Shown in pieces: positions 1 to 9,077 of a stretch of DNA of 44,053 nt. The notes under the pieces are model-generated. The model was not told the DNA's origin, did not search any database, and saw only the letters and a list, made by a program, of their open reading frames with translations. The position numbers and the translations under genes were made by a program. Positions within the stretch are counted from its first letter, which is position 1, and each line of letters starts with the position of its first letter. Source of the DNA: Rhizobium sp. Q54 (GTDB taxonomy: Bacteria > Pseudomonadota > Alphaproteobacteria > Reyranellales > Reyranellaceae). The DNA is taken from NCBI GenBank assembly GCA_945903635.1, contig CAMDOT010000022.1:1-44053 (forward strand). The letters run 5' to 3'.

Positions 1-230
1 GGCACCAATTGCGGCGCGACATGCTCGATGATGATGCTCGATTCGACGACCGTAGTCCCGTCGTCGCGCAGCACTGGCATCAGCCCATGCGCCCAGAAGC
101 GCTTCAATTCGGCGAGGCCCCATTCACCTTCGGTGATTGCGAATATGAACGGCGTGTTGGTTTCGTTGAACGCAATCACCACCTTCTGGCAGTACGACGA
201 AAAGGGATGGCCGTGCAGGACCAGCGCCAT
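1..230 (-). CDS. Glutathione S-transferase, N-terminal part (cut by window edge)
   Basis: The first 76 codons read as the thioredoxin-fold half of a GST. The start MALVLHGHPFSSYCQKV carries the SSYC region where the catalytic Ser/Cys sits. It is followed by a proline in the LMPVL stretch (the usual cis-Pro that contacts glutathione) and VESSIIIEH, the gamma-glutamyl-binding ES motif. The C-terminal helical domain lies beyond position 1. The ATG is two bases after the stop of the reductase gene, and a GAGGGTG-like ribosome site lies inside that gene's end, so it is the last visible gene of a five-gene operon. GSTs conjugate glutathione to electrophiles or reduce them; the substrate cannot be read from this fragment. 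Confidence 0.85.
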   Translation of the reverse strand, partial: MALVLHGHPFSSYCQKVVIAFNETNTPFIFAITEGEWGLAELKRFWAHGLMPVLRDDGTTVVESSIIIEHVAPQLV

Positions 231-232
231 GG

Positions 233-1225
233 TCAGATCACCCTCACCGCCATCTTGCCGCGGTTCCTGCCTTCAAAGAGCCCGATCAGTGCCTCCGGCG
301 CCTTGTCGAGCCCGTCGACGACATCGACGATGGCCTTGATCTTCCCATCAGCGACCCAGCGCGCGAGGCGCTGCTCGGCCTCGGCGCGACGGTCGAAGAA
401 GTCCATGACGATGAAGCCTTCCATCCTGAGACGCTTGGTGACGACCAAGCCCGGCACCGCCATCGGCCCCGGCGCGGGCTTGTCGACATCGTATTGCGAG
501 ACGTTGCCGCAGCAGGCGATGCGGCCGCGCAAATTCATCAGCGACAGCGCGGCATCGAGCACCGGCCCGCCGGTATTGTCGAAATAGACGTCGATGCCAT
601 CAGGGCACGCCGCCGCCAGCGCGCGGCGGACGCCGCCAGCCTTGTAGTCGATCGCAGCATCGAAGCCGAGCTCGCGCACCAGCCAGTCGCACTTGTCCTG
701 GCCGCCGGCCGTGCCGACGACGCGGCAGCCCTGGAGCTTGGCGATCTGGCCCACCATGGTGCCGACCGCGCCGGCCGCCGCCGACACCAGCACCGTGTCG
801 CCGGGCTTGGGCTGGCCCACGTCCAGCAGGCCGAAATAGGCCGTGAGGCCGGTGACGCTGAGCGGGCCGATCAGCAGTTCGAGCGGCGCTTTGGTCGTGC
901 GCTTGGTGAGACGCCGCGACGGCAGTGCCGCGTAGTCCTGCCAGCCCCAGTCGCCTTCGACGATGTCGCCCTTCGCCAGGCCGGGCGCCTTCGAGTCGAC
1001 GACCTCGCCGATCGCAAAACCGCTCATCACCTGGCCCGGCTCCAGCGCGTCGCGATAGGTCTTGCCCATCATCCAGGCGCGGTTGGCGGGATCGAGCGAG
1101 AGCATGCGCGTGCGCACCAGCACCTCGCCGTCCTTCGGTACGGGAATCGCCGTCTCGGTCCATTCGAACGTGTCGGCGGCGATCTTGCCTTGCGGCTGCT
1201 TGGCGTAGAGCCATTGACGGTTCAT
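233..1225 (-). CDS. NADP-dependent zinc-free medium-chain dehydrogenase/reductase (PTGR/CurA-like)
   Basis: A 330-aa MDR-superfamily reductase. The N-terminal GroES-like domain includes the LSLDPANRAWM stretch typical of the leukotriene B4 dehydrogenase/CurA branch. The Rossmann domain has AAAGAVGTMVGQ at about residues 149-160 as the NADP-binding loop. No structural-zinc cysteine cluster is seen, as expected for this branch, which reduces the C=C bond of alpha,beta-unsaturated carbonyls. The start ATG has an AAGGA site 7 bases upstream, inside the end of the crotonase gene, with only 4 bases between the two genes. Being next to a crotonase and a GST suggests work on an enoyl or enone intermediate (inference). 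Confidence 0.9.
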   Translation of the reverse strand: MNRQWLYAKQPQGKIAADTFEWTETAIPVPKDGEVLVRTRMLSLDPANRAWMMGKTYRDALEPGQVMSGFAIGEVVDSKAPGLAKGDIVEGDWGWQDYAALPSRRLTKRTTKAPLELLIGPLSVTGLTAYFGLLDVGQPKPGDTVLVSAAAGAVGTMVGQIAKLQGCRVVGTAGGQDKCDWLVRELGFDAAIDYKAGGVRRALAAACPDGIDVYFDNTGGPVLDAALSLMNLRGRIACCGNVSQYDVDKPAPGPMAVPGLVVTKRLRMEGFIVMDFFDRRAEAEQRLARWVADGKIKAIVDVVDGLDKAPEALIGLFEGRNRGKMAVRVI

Positions 1226-1229
1226 GGCG

Positions 1230-2033
1230 TCAATCCTTGTAGTTGGCGGCGCGCTTCTGCAAGTTGGACATGATGGCTTCGAGCTGGTTGGGTGAGCCGA
1301 TCAGCTTCTGCTGCTCGACCGACTCCATCATCAGGCCCGACGCCGCATCGGTCGCGACCGCGGCATTGAGCAGCCGCTTGTTGGCCCGCATCGCATCGGG
1401 GCTCTTGGAGGCGATTTCCCTCGCCGTCTCGAAGGCCGCCGCGCGCGGATCATCGACGACACGCGTGACGAACCCCATCTGCTGCGCTTCGGTGCCGTTG
1501 AAGATGCGGCCGGTGTAGGTGAGCTCGCGCACCACGTCCTCACGCGCAAGGTGGCGCATGAGCTGGGTGCCGGCGAGATCGGGCACCAGGCCCCACTTGA
1601 TCTCCATCACCGAGAAGCGCGTATCCGCCGTGGCGTAGCGGATGTCGGGGCCCAGTGCGATCTGGAAGCCGCCGCCGAAGGCCACGCCATGGACGGCGGC
1701 GATCACCGGGACCGGCAGTTCGCGCCACAGCCAGGCGCATTGCTGCGGCCGGTTGGCGATACCGTGGGTCCGCTTGGTGAGGTCGCGCGACCCTGGCACC
1801 GCGGCATCGCCCTGGTTCATCGCGGCAAAGCTTGCCATGTCGAGGCCGGCACAGAATGCCTTGCCCTCGCCCGACAGCACGACGCACCTGAGGCCCTTCA
1901 TGTCGGCCAGCCTGGCGCCCGCCTCGATGATGCCCTCGAACATCGCCGGATCCAACGCGTTCATCTTGTCGGCACGGATCAGGCGGACGTCGGCCACGCC
2001 GTCCTTGAGATCGATCGAGACACGGTCCTTCAT
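1230..2033 (-). CDS. Crotonase-family protein (enoyl-CoA hydratase/isomerase)
   Basis: A 267-aa crotonase-fold protein. The oxyanion hole is formed by FCAGLD (near residue 63) and AFGGGFQIAL (near 121). The position of the first catalytic Glu of rat enoyl-CoA hydratase (E144, in GGGCEL) is Gln here (Q124). The second acid is kept as E144 in VMEIKWG, and an Asp follows eight residues later (D152, VPDLAG), matching the Glu/Asp spacing of dienoyl-CoA isomerases. It may therefore be an isomerase or another crotonase reaction and not a classic hydratase. The ATG overlaps the upstream 73-aa gene by four bases (ATGA) and is preceded by AGGACA. A longer reading frame upstream of this ATG is noise. 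Confidence 0.88.
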   Translation of the reverse strand: MKDRVSIDLKDGVADVRLIRADKMNALDPAMFEGIIEAGARLADMKGLRCVVLSGEGKAFCAGLDMASFAAMNQGDAAVPGSRDLTKRTHGIANRPQQCAWLWRELPVPVIAAVHGVAFGGGFQIALGPDIRYATADTRFSVMEIKWGLVPDLAGTQLMRHLAREDVVRELTYTGRIFNGTEAQQMGFVTRVVDDPRAAAFETAREIASKSPDAMRANKRLLNAAVATDAASGLMMESVEQQKLIGSPNQLEAIMSNLQKRAANYKD

Positions 2034-2251
2034 TTGTCCTTCTCCGACTCCGATTTCAGCCATTCGCGCAGGCGGCGCTTCACTTCTTCCGGTTCGAGCC
2101 GCTGCGGTGGCGCCAGCGAACCGTCGCCCTGTTTGGGCCACATCAACACGGCGATGCCGCGCTGCACATCGGCAAACGTGCAGTCGTCCGGCAGGCGATC
2201 GAGCAGCGCCCGCACTTCTGCCTTCACACTGGGTGCCTTCACGTCCGTCAT
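2030..2251 (-). CDS. 73-aa protein resembling a type II antitoxin subfamily
   Basis: A small acidic and basic helical protein. The stretch LLDRLPDDCTFADVQ followed later by EEVKRRLREWL recalls a family of short antitoxin-like proteins that carry a RLPDDCT..DVQ block and end in an EEV..RL..W helix. In between, the usual helix is replaced by a PKQGDGSLAPPQ loop. No toxin partner adjoins it. It overlaps the TSUP gene before it and the crotonase gene after it by four bases each (ATGA), so it is translationally locked into a metabolic operon. The function is unknown; the antitoxin likeness is pattern recognition only. Confidence 0.7.
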   Translation of the reverse strand: MTDVKAPSVKAEVRALLDRLPDDCTFADVQRGIAVLMWPKQGDGSLAPPQRLEPEEVKRRLREWLKSESEKDK

Positions 2252-3003
2252 CCGTGCACCATGCGCCAGACTCCTTGCGCAATATAGACCGCCCCCAGCG
2301 CCAGGATGACCCGCCGGGTCCAGTGATAAAACTGCTTGTCCGACATGCGATCGAGGAAGCGGCGCGAGAGCGTGGTGCCGGCGACGGCGAAGGCGGCGGC
2401 ATAGGCCATCACCAGCCATTGCTCAAGATCGCGCGCGGCCGGGTTGTCGATCAGGGCGCCGAAATAGACGACCTTGGTGAGATGGCCCAGCACCTGGGCC
2501 GCCGCCTTGGTGGCCACGTTGACCTGGCGCGTCATGCCGGTGCGGACATAGAAGATGTCGAGCAGCGGTCCGGTGACACCCGAGACGAGCTGGAGGGCGC
2601 CGCCGATGGCGCCCGCCAGGAATGCCTGGCCCGGCGCCTCGATGTCGGGTGCGATCCGCTGTGGCAGCGACAAGGCGATGAAGGGCGTGACGCCCACCGC
2701 CATCAGCACCAGCGCCTTGTCTGGCACGAAATCGAAGAAGGAGAATACGACCAGCGAGGCGGCGGCTCCGGCGCCGAATTGCAGCACGACACTCCATTTG
2801 ACGTGATGCCGCCACAGCCAGGCGCGCCAGCCGTTGGCCGCGATCTGGATGACGCCATGGAACACCATTGCGACCGGCACCGGCAGCAGGACCAGCAGGA
2901 AGCCGATCAGCAGCATCCCGCCCGCCATGCCGAAGATGCCGGAAATGAAGGAGGTCACGACGGCCACGGCCGCCAGCGCCACCAGGATGGACAGGGAGAA
3001 CAT
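2248..3003 (-). CDS. Sulfite exporter TauE/SafE (TSUP) family permease
   Basis: A 251-aa polytopic membrane protein with about eight hydrophobic segments. It begins [16 protein letters not shown], followed by [12 protein letters not shown], the first half-repeat signature of TSUP proteins. The second half has [21 protein letters not shown], the matching repeat. TSUP proteins move sulfite, sulfonates or small organic anions; the substrate here is not evident. It is the promoter-proximal gene of the minus-strand operon, and its start is 55 bases from the divergent amidase start. No clear Shine-Dalgarno precedes the ATG. Its stop overlaps the start of the 73-aa gene. Confidence 0.88.
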   Translation of the reverse strand: MFSLSILVALAAVAVVTSFISGIFGMAGGMLLIGFLLVLLPVPVAMVFHGVIQIAANGWRAWLWRHHVKWSVVLQFGAGAAASLVVFSFFDFVPDKALVLMAVGVTPFIALSLPQRIAPDIEAPGQAFLAGAIGGALQLVSGVTGPLLDIFYVRTGMTRQVNVATKAAAQVLGHLTKVVYFGALIDNPAARDLEQWLVMAYAAAFAVAGTTLSRRFLDRMSDKQFYHWTRRVILALGAVYIAQGVWRMVHG

Positions 3004-3058
3004 CGGCTGCGGCGTAGCGCAGCGTGCGGACGCTGTCGAGGATGGGCTAGGGTGCGCC

Positions 3059-4495
3059 ATGACCGACACCGATCTCTTGTTCACCCCGGCGGTAAAAGCC
3101 GCCGCCCTCATCCGCACCAAGAAGCTTTCGCCTGTCGAGTATGTCGACACTGTCCTGAAGGCAATCGAGCGCGCCCAGCCGAGGCTCAACTGCTTCCGCG
3201 AGGTCACGGCTGACGCGGCGCGGCGCGACGCAAAGAAAGCCGAGGAGGCGGTGATGGACGGCAAGCCGCTGGGGCCGCTGCACGGCGTGCCGGTCAGCAT
3301 CAAGGACCTGCTGGACGTGAAAGGCGTACCGACGCGGCATGGATCGGCGATCTTCGCAGACAACCCGCCCGCGGCGGCCGATGACGTTCTCGTGGAGCGC
3401 CTGCGCAAGGCCGGCGCCATCATCATCGGCAAGGCGAACTCGCCCGAGTTCGGCGTCAAGGGCCTGACCGACGGACCGTCCTTTGGCACGACGCGCAATC
3501 CCTGGAACCTCGAGCGCACGCCGGGCGGTTCGAGCGGTGGCGGCGCCTCGGCCGTAGCCGCTGGACTGGGACCGCTGTCGCTTGCAACGGATGGCGCGGG
3601 CTCGACGCGGGGCCCAGCCTCGTGCTCCGGCCTGGTCGGCCTCAAGGCGACACTCGGCATCGTGCCTTACGACACGGCGCGCGACGCCTACGGCAATAAC
3701 ATCTTTGCCGGTCCGCTTGCGCGCACCATCACCGACGCCGCGGTCATGCACGCGACGCTGATCGGCCCGACGGAGAAGGACCCGTGGGCACTGGGGGCTG
3801 CGCCGCCGCGGCCACTCTCGCCCAAGCTCTCGGGTGAGGACCTATCGGGTGTGCGCATCGGCTATATCGAGCTCTGCGCCAATCCACGCATCGCCACCGA
3901 TGTCCGCACCAACACGCGCGCGAGCCTCGCTGCGTGGGAGGAGATGGGTGCGACGGTCGAAGAGATCACCGAGAAGATCGACTGGATCGAATACGAGGGC
4001 CGCGTGCTCTACCAGGCGGGCTTCGCGGTGACCTGCGCGCAATACCTGCCGAAGTGGCAGAACCAGATGGACCCGGTGACGCTGGCCTTCATGCAGCGCG
4101 GCGAGAAGTTCACCCTGGCCGACTTCCGCAACGCCCAGTTCGCGCGCACCGTGCTGTTCCGCAAGATCCAGTCGCTGCTCGAGCGCTACGACTTCCTGGT
4201 GACACCGACCAACGCACGCACCGCGCTTGACGTCACTCATGATGCCGCCAACGACGAGGTCGTGATCGACGGCGTGAAATGCGGCATCACCCGCCAGGGC
4301 TGGACGTCCTACCAGTACCCTTTCAACCTGACCGGCCATCCAGCGCTCGCCTTGCCCTCGGGCTTCGGCACCGATGGGCTGCCGACCTCGGTCCAGATCG
4401 TGGGCAAATGGGGCGCCGAGACCGATGTGCTGCGGCTCGGTGCGCTCCTCGAAACGGCAAGGCCGTGGGCACAGCATCGGCCGCCGGCGCTGTAG
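3059..4495 (+). CDS. Amidase, amidase-signature family
   Basis: A 478-aa amidase-signature hydrolase. The Ser-cisSer-Lys triad can be placed: Lys82 in VSIKDLLD, cis-Ser158 in GGSSGGGAS, and nucleophile Ser182 in [12 protein letters not shown]. The spacings (76 and 24) match the family. These enzymes hydrolyse carboxamides to acid and ammonia; relatives include aspartyl/glutamyl-tRNA amidotransferase A and many catabolic amidases. With no GatB or GatC nearby and a solute-binding protein following, a catabolic role is likelier. The ATG at 3059 fits the start of family similarity; the frame stays open upstream but opposite the TSUP start. Its end is 70 bases before the binding-protein gene. Confidence 0.92.
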   Translation: MTDTDLLFTPAVKAAALIRTKKLSPVEYVDTVLKAIERAQPRLNCFREVTADAARRDAKKAEEAVMDGKPLGPLHGVPVSIKDLLDVKGVPTRHGSAIFADNPPAAADDVLVERLRKAGAIIIGKANSPEFGVKGLTDGPSFGTTRNPWNLERTPGGSSGGGASAVAAGLGPLSLATDGAGSTRGPASCSGLVGLKATLGIVPYDTARDAYGNNIFAGPLARTITDAAVMHATLIGPTEKDPWALGAAPPRPLSPKLSGEDLSGVRIGYIELCANPRIATDVRTNTRASLAAWEEMGATVEEITEKIDWIEYEGRVLYQAGFAVTCAQYLPKWQNQMDPVTLAFMQRGEKFTLADFRNAQFARTVLFRKIQSLLERYDFLVTPTNARTALDVTHDAANDEVVIDGVKCGITRQGWTSYQYPFNLTGHPALALPSGFGTDGLPTSVQIVGKWGAETDVLRLGALLETARPWAQHRPPAL

Positions 4496-4531
4496 CCCAG
4501 CACTGTAGCGTTGCACAGCAAGTGAGCTAAT

Positions 4532-4557
4532 CTCCCTGTGAAAAGACTTACAGGGAG
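4532..4557 (+). promoter_or_regulatory. Hairpin enclosing the ribosome-binding site of the binding-protein gene
   Basis: CTCCCTGT and ACAGGGAG form a perfect 8-bp inverted repeat around a 10-base loop. The right arm contains GGGAG of the AGGGAGGA Shine-Dalgarno for the ATG at 4566. If the hairpin forms, it would hide the ribosome site. The gap is short (70 bases after the amidase stop) and I see no U-tract after the stem, so translational control is a better reading than a terminator. No experiment is implied. Confidence 0.5.
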
Positions 4558-4565
4558 GAAAAACA

Positions 4566-5531
4566 ATGCGTCTCATAGCGGTCTTGGCAGGCCTTTTGGC
4601 CGCCCTCGGCGGGTCCGGCACGACCCTCGCGCAGACCTTCGACAAGCCCATCAAGATCATGGCGCCCTATGCACCGGGCGGGAATATCGACGTCACCTCC
4701 CGCATCATCGCCGACAAGCTGAAGGACGTGCTGGGCGTTTCCGTCATCGTCGAGAACAAGGCCGGTGCCAGCGGCATGATCGGCAGCGACATCGTGGCCC
4801 GCTCCGCGCCCGACGGCACCACCCTGCTGGTCTCGGCGAATTCCCTGGTGGCGGTACCCGCGATCTACGGCAACGCGCCTTACGACTGGCGGACCGCCTT
4901 CACGCCGATCAGCCACATCCAGCGCGTGCCCGCTGTCCTGGTCGTGCCGCCCAACTCGCCGATCAAGACCATGGCCGACTTCATCGCGCTCGGCCGCGAC
5001 GGCAAGTTCCCGGTGGCCGATTCCGGCATCGGCACCACCAACCACATCGCCCTCGAGCTGATCGGCGACGCGACCAACACCAAGTACACGCTGATCCATT
5101 ACAAGGGGTCGGGCGCCGCCATGATCGACGTGATGGCGGGCCAGGTCCCCGCCCAGGTCGACCAGGTCAATGCCGCCATCGGCAACATCAAGGCGGGCAA
5201 GCTGCGGGCCATCGCCATTTCTTCCGACAAACGCCTGCCGGAACTGCCCGACGTGCCGACCATGAAGGAGTCGGGCGTGAAGGGTCTCGAGAATTTCACC
5301 TTCTCGACCTTCACCGGCCTGTTCGGCCCCGCCAAGATGCCGCCCGAGGTGGTGGCCAAGCTCAACGCGGCGATGGTCACGGTCCTGAAGGACCCGGCTG
5401 TCGTAAAACGCTTCGCCGACCTCACGGCCGAGGCCTTCCCGACCACGCCGCAGGAGACCGCGGCGATGTTCGACGCCGAGGACAAGATGGTCGTGCCACT
5501 GATCAAGAAGCTCGGAATCAAGCCGGAGTAG
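4566..5531 (+). CDS. Bug/TctC-family periplasmic solute-binding protein
   Basis: A 321-aa protein of the tripartite tricarboxylate transporter receptor (Bug) family. A Sec signal peptide (hydrophobic LIAVLAGLLAALGG, cleavage near ALAQ, residue 23) is followed by the family hallmarks KPIKIMAPYAPGGNIDVTSR, ENKAGASGMIGSD, and GTTNHIALELIG. Bug proteins bind carboxylates and other small organic anions in the periplasm. No TctA or TctB membrane subunit lies in the window, so it is an orphan receptor. The start has a strong AGGGAGGA ribosome site. It lies between an amidase and a DUF486 gene (8 bases downstream), suggesting it delivers or senses a compound related to the amidase product (inference). 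Confidence 0.92.
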   Translation: MRLIAVLAGLLAALGGSGTTLAQTFDKPIKIMAPYAPGGNIDVTSRIIADKLKDVLGVSVIVENKAGASGMIGSDIVARSAPDGTTLLVSANSLVAVPAIYGNAPYDWRTAFTPISHIQRVPAVLVVPPNSPIKTMADFIALGRDGKFPVADSGIGTTNHIALELIGDATNTKYTLIHYKGSGAAMIDVMAGQVPAQVDQVNAAIGNIKAGKLRAIAISSDKRLPELPDVPTMKESGVKGLENFTFSTFTGLFGPAKMPPEVVAKLNAAMVTVLKDPAVVKRFADLTAEAFPTTPQETAAMFDAEDKMVVPLIKKLGIKPE

Positions 5532-5539
5532 ACCCACCG

Positions 5540-5899
5540 ATGACCTGGCTGCCCCCCGCCGTTGCACCCATCGTCCTGTTGCTGATCTCCAACGTCTTCA
5601 TGACGTTCGCCTGGTACGGGCACCTGAAGTTCACCGACAGGCCGCTGTGGCTGGTGGTGGTGGCGAGCTGGGGCATCGCCTTCGTCGAATACTGCTTCGC
5701 GGTGCCGGCCAACCGCTGGGGCCACACGGTCTATTCCGCCGCCGAGCTCAAAACCATGCAGGAGGTGATCACGCTCACCGTGTTCGCCGTCTTCTCGGTG
5801 CTCTATCTCGGCGAGCGCGTCACGCTGAACCATTTCGTGGGCTTCGCCCTGATCTGCGCCGGGGCCTTCTTCGTCTTCAAGGGACCGATCCCGGCCTGA
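5540..5899 (+). CDS. DUF486 family small membrane protein (DMT-like)
   Basis: A 119-aa protein with four hydrophobic helices. The features VFMTFAWYGHL, WGIAFVEYCFAVPANRWG and a C-terminal LNHFVGFALICAGAFFVF helix match the DUF486 family, small relatives of drug/metabolite transporters. Length and helix count agree with that family. The ATG is 8 bases after the binding-protein stop, so the two are probably cotranscribed. Function is not established for the family; it probably acts as a dimer in the inner membrane, as other four-helix DMT proteins do (inference). Confidence 0.85.
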   Translation: MTWLPPAVAPIVLLLISNVFMTFAWYGHLKFTDRPLWLVVVASWGIAFVEYCFAVPANRWGHTVYSAAELKTMQEVITLTVFAVFSVLYLGERVTLNHFVGFALICAGAFFVFKGPIPA

Positions 5900-5956
5900 C
5901 ACGGGATGAAAACACCCTATCCTGCGTAGTCTCTTCCAGGGGAGAAACGGCGCTCG

Positions 5957-7735
5957 ATGGAACTGAAGGCACGGCGACGGCTCGAGGCGGCGGCACTTGG
6001 CGTCGTGCTGCTGCTCGCCGCTGTCCTGCGGCTGTGGCGCCTGGAAGACAACGGCTTCGGCACCGAGTATTACGCCGCCGGCGTTCGCAGCATGCTGCAG
6101 GGCGGCTGGCTTTTCTTCTACAACGCCTTCGACCCGGCGGGTTTCGTCTCCCTCGACAAACCACCGCTCGCCTTCTGGATCCAGACGCTCTTCGCCGCGG
6201 TCCTGGGTTTCAGCGGCTGGACGATCCACCTGCCGCAAGCACTGGCCGGCGTCGCTTCGGTCGCGATCCTGTATCGCCTAGTGCGCCGCCCGTTCGGCGC
6301 GGCGGCGGGCGTGATCGCGGCCCTTCTGTTGGCGACAGCGCCGATCGCCGTCGCGATCGACCGCTCCAACAACACCGACTCATGGCTCGTCCTGTTGCTG
6401 CTGCTGGCAGCCGGCATGGCCCAGCGCGGGCGCGGCCTTTCCTTCGTCCTGGCGATGGTCCTGCTCGGTCTCGCCTTCAACGTGAAGATGCTGGCGGCTC
6501 TCGTATGCGGACCCGCCCTCGTCGCCGTCTATCTCACCGTCGCCCCGTTCGACTGGCGCCGGCATCTGTTCTGGCTCGCCTGCGGCGGCGCGGCGCTCGT
6601 GGTCGTCGGCCTCTCCTGGGTCACCGCCTTCGACCTCACGCCCAAGGACCGCCGGCCCTACGCCGGCAGCAGCATCGGCAACTCCATGTTCGAGCTGGTC
6701 GTGATGCACAACGGTTGGGAACGCTTCGTGAGGCCCCAGCCCACGATCCCGGTGCCGGTGCCGACGCCGACGCAAGTGCCACGCTACGAGGCCTACGACG
6801 CCGTACCGGCAGGCCCGTTCAGGCTCGCCGAGCCGATGTTCGCGGGTCAATTCGCCTGGGCGCTACCGCTCGCCGTCCTCGGCGCGGTGTTGGCATGGCG
6901 GCGGCGGCGCGCCGCCGTGGTGCTGTGGGGCACCTGGGCCCTCACCTACGGCATCGTCTACAGCGCCGCCGGCGGCATCTTTCACATCTACTACCTCGCC
7001 ACCCTGGCGCCGCCGCTGGCCGCCCTCGGCGCCATCGGCTGCATCGAGTTGTGGCGCCACGGCTCCCGCCATCTGGCCTTGGGGCTTGCGGCCACGGCGC
7101 TCTGGCAAGGCTATATCGTGGAACTGTCGCTCGGCTGGACCACCCTCTGGATTGCCTTTCCCGTCGCTGCACTGCTGGTGGGTGCCGCCGTCCTGTGGCG
7201 TGACAAGCGACCGCCTGCCTTCATCGGCGGCATCGCCCTGCTGGTGCTGCCCGCCGCGTGGGCGATGAGTGCCGTCTTCGCGCCGGGCAATCTCATCCTG
7301 CCGTCCGCCAGCCTGCCGCGTTGGCTGGGCCTCGACGACGGCCGTGGCCCGCTGCTGTCGCGTTCCTACCAGCCGCTGACGGGAGATCCCAAGCTGCTGG
7401 CCTACCTGCAGGCCAATCGCGGCAAGGCGCGCTTCGTGGTTGCGGCGCCCAACGCCCTGCTGGCGGCACCCGTGATCGTCCGGACCGGCGAGCCGGCGAT
7501 GGCCTTCGGCGGCTTCATGGGCAGCGATCCGATCATGAACGTCGAGGACTTTGCCGAGCAGGTCGCAAACGGCGACGTGCGCTTCGTCATTCTCGGCACG
7601 GCACGCCGGTCGTCCGACTTCCAGACCTGGGTCCGCGCCCACGGCGTGCCGGTCGATCCGGCGCTGTGGCGCTCGCTGCCGCCCGAGCGCCGGCGCGCGA
7701 TCGAGCTCTACGACCTGATGCCGCCGCCACGTTAG
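5957..7735 (+). CDS. ArnT/PMT-like glycosyltransferase, GT39 family
   Basis: A 592-aa polytopic protein. The first periplasmic loop has GTEYYAAGVRSM and SLDKPPLAFWIQ, the acidic and DKPP motifs of protein-mannosyltransferase/ArnT-like GT-C enzymes. A DRSNNTDSWLVLLLLL segment follows, typical of the bacterial DxNN subgroup. About eleven or twelve membrane helices occupy the first 420 residues; the last 130 form a soluble periplasmic domain. GT-C enzymes transfer a sugar from a polyprenyl-phosphate donor to a lipid, glycan or protein outside the membrane; acceptor and donor are not visible here. The start ATG follows AGGGGAG at a slightly long spacing. It converges on feoB. Confidence 0.85.
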   Translation: MELKARRRLEAAALGVVLLLAAVLRLWRLEDNGFGTEYYAAGVRSMLQGGWLFFYNAFDPAGFVSLDKPPLAFWIQTLFAAVLGFSGWTIHLPQALAGVASVAILYRLVRRPFGAAAGVIAALLLATAPIAVAIDRSNNTDSWLVLLLLLAAGMAQRGRGLSFVLAMVLLGLAFNVKMLAALVCGPALVAVYLTVAPFDWRRHLFWLACGGAALVVVGLSWVTAFDLTPKDRRPYAGSSIGNSMFELVVMHNGWERFVRPQPTIPVPVPTPTQVPRYEAYDAVPAGPFRLAEPMFAGQFAWALPLAVLGAVLAWRRRRAAVVLWGTWALTYGIVYSAAGGIFHIYYLATLAPPLAALGAIGCIELWRHGSRHLALGLAATALWQGYIVELSLGWTTLWIAFPVAALLVGAAVLWRDKRPPAFIGGIALLVLPAAWAMSAVFAPGNLILPSASLPRWLGLDDGRGPLLSRSYQPLTGDPKLLAYLQANRGKARFVVAAPNALLAAPVIVRTGEPAMAFGGFMGSDPIMNVEDFAEQVANGDVRFVILGTARRSSDFQTWVRAHGVPVDPALWRSLPPERRRAIELYDLMPPPR

Positions 7736-7775
7736 TCGACGGCATTAGTCGGCGGCCTTGGAAGAACGGGTCGCG

Positions 7776-9032
7776 CTATCCCGCACCCAAGGCGCGGGCG
7801 ATCTGATAGGTGGCGAGCGCGGCCACATAGGCCAGCGCCAGCATGTAGAAGAAGGTGACCCACATCCATTTCCAGCTGCCGGTCTCGCGCCGGATGACGG
7901 CCAGGGTCGAGGCGCATTGCGGCGCGAAGACGTACCAGGCGAGCAGCGCCAGAGCCGTGCCGAGGCTCCATTGGCCGGCGATCGCCTGGCCGATTTTGTC
8001 GGCAGCCTCCTCGCCGCCGCTGATGGCGTAGATGGTGCCGAGCGAGCCGACCGCGACCTCGCGCGCCGCCATGCCGGGGATCAGCGCGACGTTGATCTGC
8101 CAGTTGAAGCCGAGCGGCTCGGTCAGCGGCTGGATCGCCGAGCCGATCATGGCGGCCAGGCTGTAACTGATGGCAGGTTCCGTGGCGCCTTCCGGCGGCT
8201 GCGGGAATGTCGCCAGAAGCCAGATCAACACCATCATGGCGAGGATAATGGTGCCGGCGCGCTTGACGAAAATTGCCGCGCGCGTCCACAGCCCGATGGC
8301 GAGGCTCTTCAACTGCGGGATCTTGTAGTCCGGCAACTCGAGCATGAAGGGCTCGCCCGGCGATCCGCGCCAGATCAGGCGCTTGATCACGAACGACACG
8401 CCGAGCGCGCCCGCGATGCCCGTTGCGTAGAGGCCGAACATCACCAGGCCCTGGAGGCCCACGAAACCCCAGACCTCACGGTCGGGGATGAAGGCGCCGA
8501 TGATCAGGGTGTAGACCGGGATGCGCGCCGAGCAGGTCATCAGCGGCGCCACCAAGATGGTGGTGAGGCGGTCGCGCTTATCGTCGATCACGCGCGTCGC
8601 CATGATTCCCGGAATGGCGCAGGCGAAGGACGACAGCAGCGGGATGAAGGCGCGTCCATGCAGGCCGGCGCCACCCATGATGCGGTCCATCAGGAACGCC
8701 GCGCGCGCCATGTAGCCCAGGTCCTCGAGCACCAGGATGAAGAAGAACAGGATCACGATCTGCGGCAGGAACACCAGCACGCTGCCGACACCGCCGATCA
8801 GCCCGTCCTTGAGGAAGCTCTTGAGCAGGTCGGGCAGCGGCAGCGTCTCGACGAGATCGCCCAGCCAGTGGAAGCCCGCCTCGATCGCGTCCATGCCCGG
8901 CTGCGCCCAGGCGAACACCGCCTGGAACATGACGAACAGGATGGCGAGCAGAATGACGAGCCCGGCCACGGGATGCAGCAGCACGGCATCCGCCCGCGAC
9001 GTGCCGACATCGCGCGCGCCGCTGCGGCGCAC
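7776..9032 (-). CDS. feoB: FeoB C-terminal permease half (separated from the GTPase by an in-frame stop)
   Basis: This is the membrane part of the ferrous-iron transporter FeoB. It has LLHPVAGLVILLAILF as the first helix, the Gate motifs LVFLPQIVILFFFILVLED and SFACAIPGIMATR (CxIPG), a second half with MTCSARIPVY and a C-terminal FAPQCASTLAVI. It lies in exactly the same frame as the GTPase half upstream. Only a TAA at 9078-9080 separates them, and the 45 bases after that TAA would be coding in an intact gene. The first in-frame start after the stop is a GTG at 9032 without a convincing ribosome site. The two halves and the linker total about 620 residues, the usual length of a complete alphaproteobacterial FeoB. 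It is either a real split, a recent nonsense mutation or a sequencing error. Confidence 0.85.
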   Translation of the reverse strand: MRRSGARDVGTSRADAVLLHPVAGLVILLAILFVMFQAVFAWAQPGMDAIEAGFHWLGDLVETLPLPDLLKSFLKDGLIGGVGSVLVFLPQIVILFFFILVLEDLGYMARAAFLMDRIMGGAGLHGRAFIPLLSSFACAIPGIMATRVIDDKRDRLTTILVAPLMTCSARIPVYTLIIGAFIPDREVWGFVGLQGLVMFGLYATGIAGALGVSFVIKRLIWRGSPGEPFMLELPDYKIPQLKSLAIGLWTRAAIFVKRAGTIILAMMVLIWLLATFPQPPEGATEPAISYSLAAMIGSAIQPLTEPLGFNWQINVALIPGMAAREVAVGSLGTIYAISGGEEAADKIGQAIAGQWSLGTALALLAWYVFAPQCASTLAVIRRETGSWKWMWVTFFYMLALAYVAALATYQIARALGAG

Positions 9033-9077
9033 GACGGTGCGCTGCAGCCGGTCGGCCTCGTGTTGGCCGCCGCGCAG

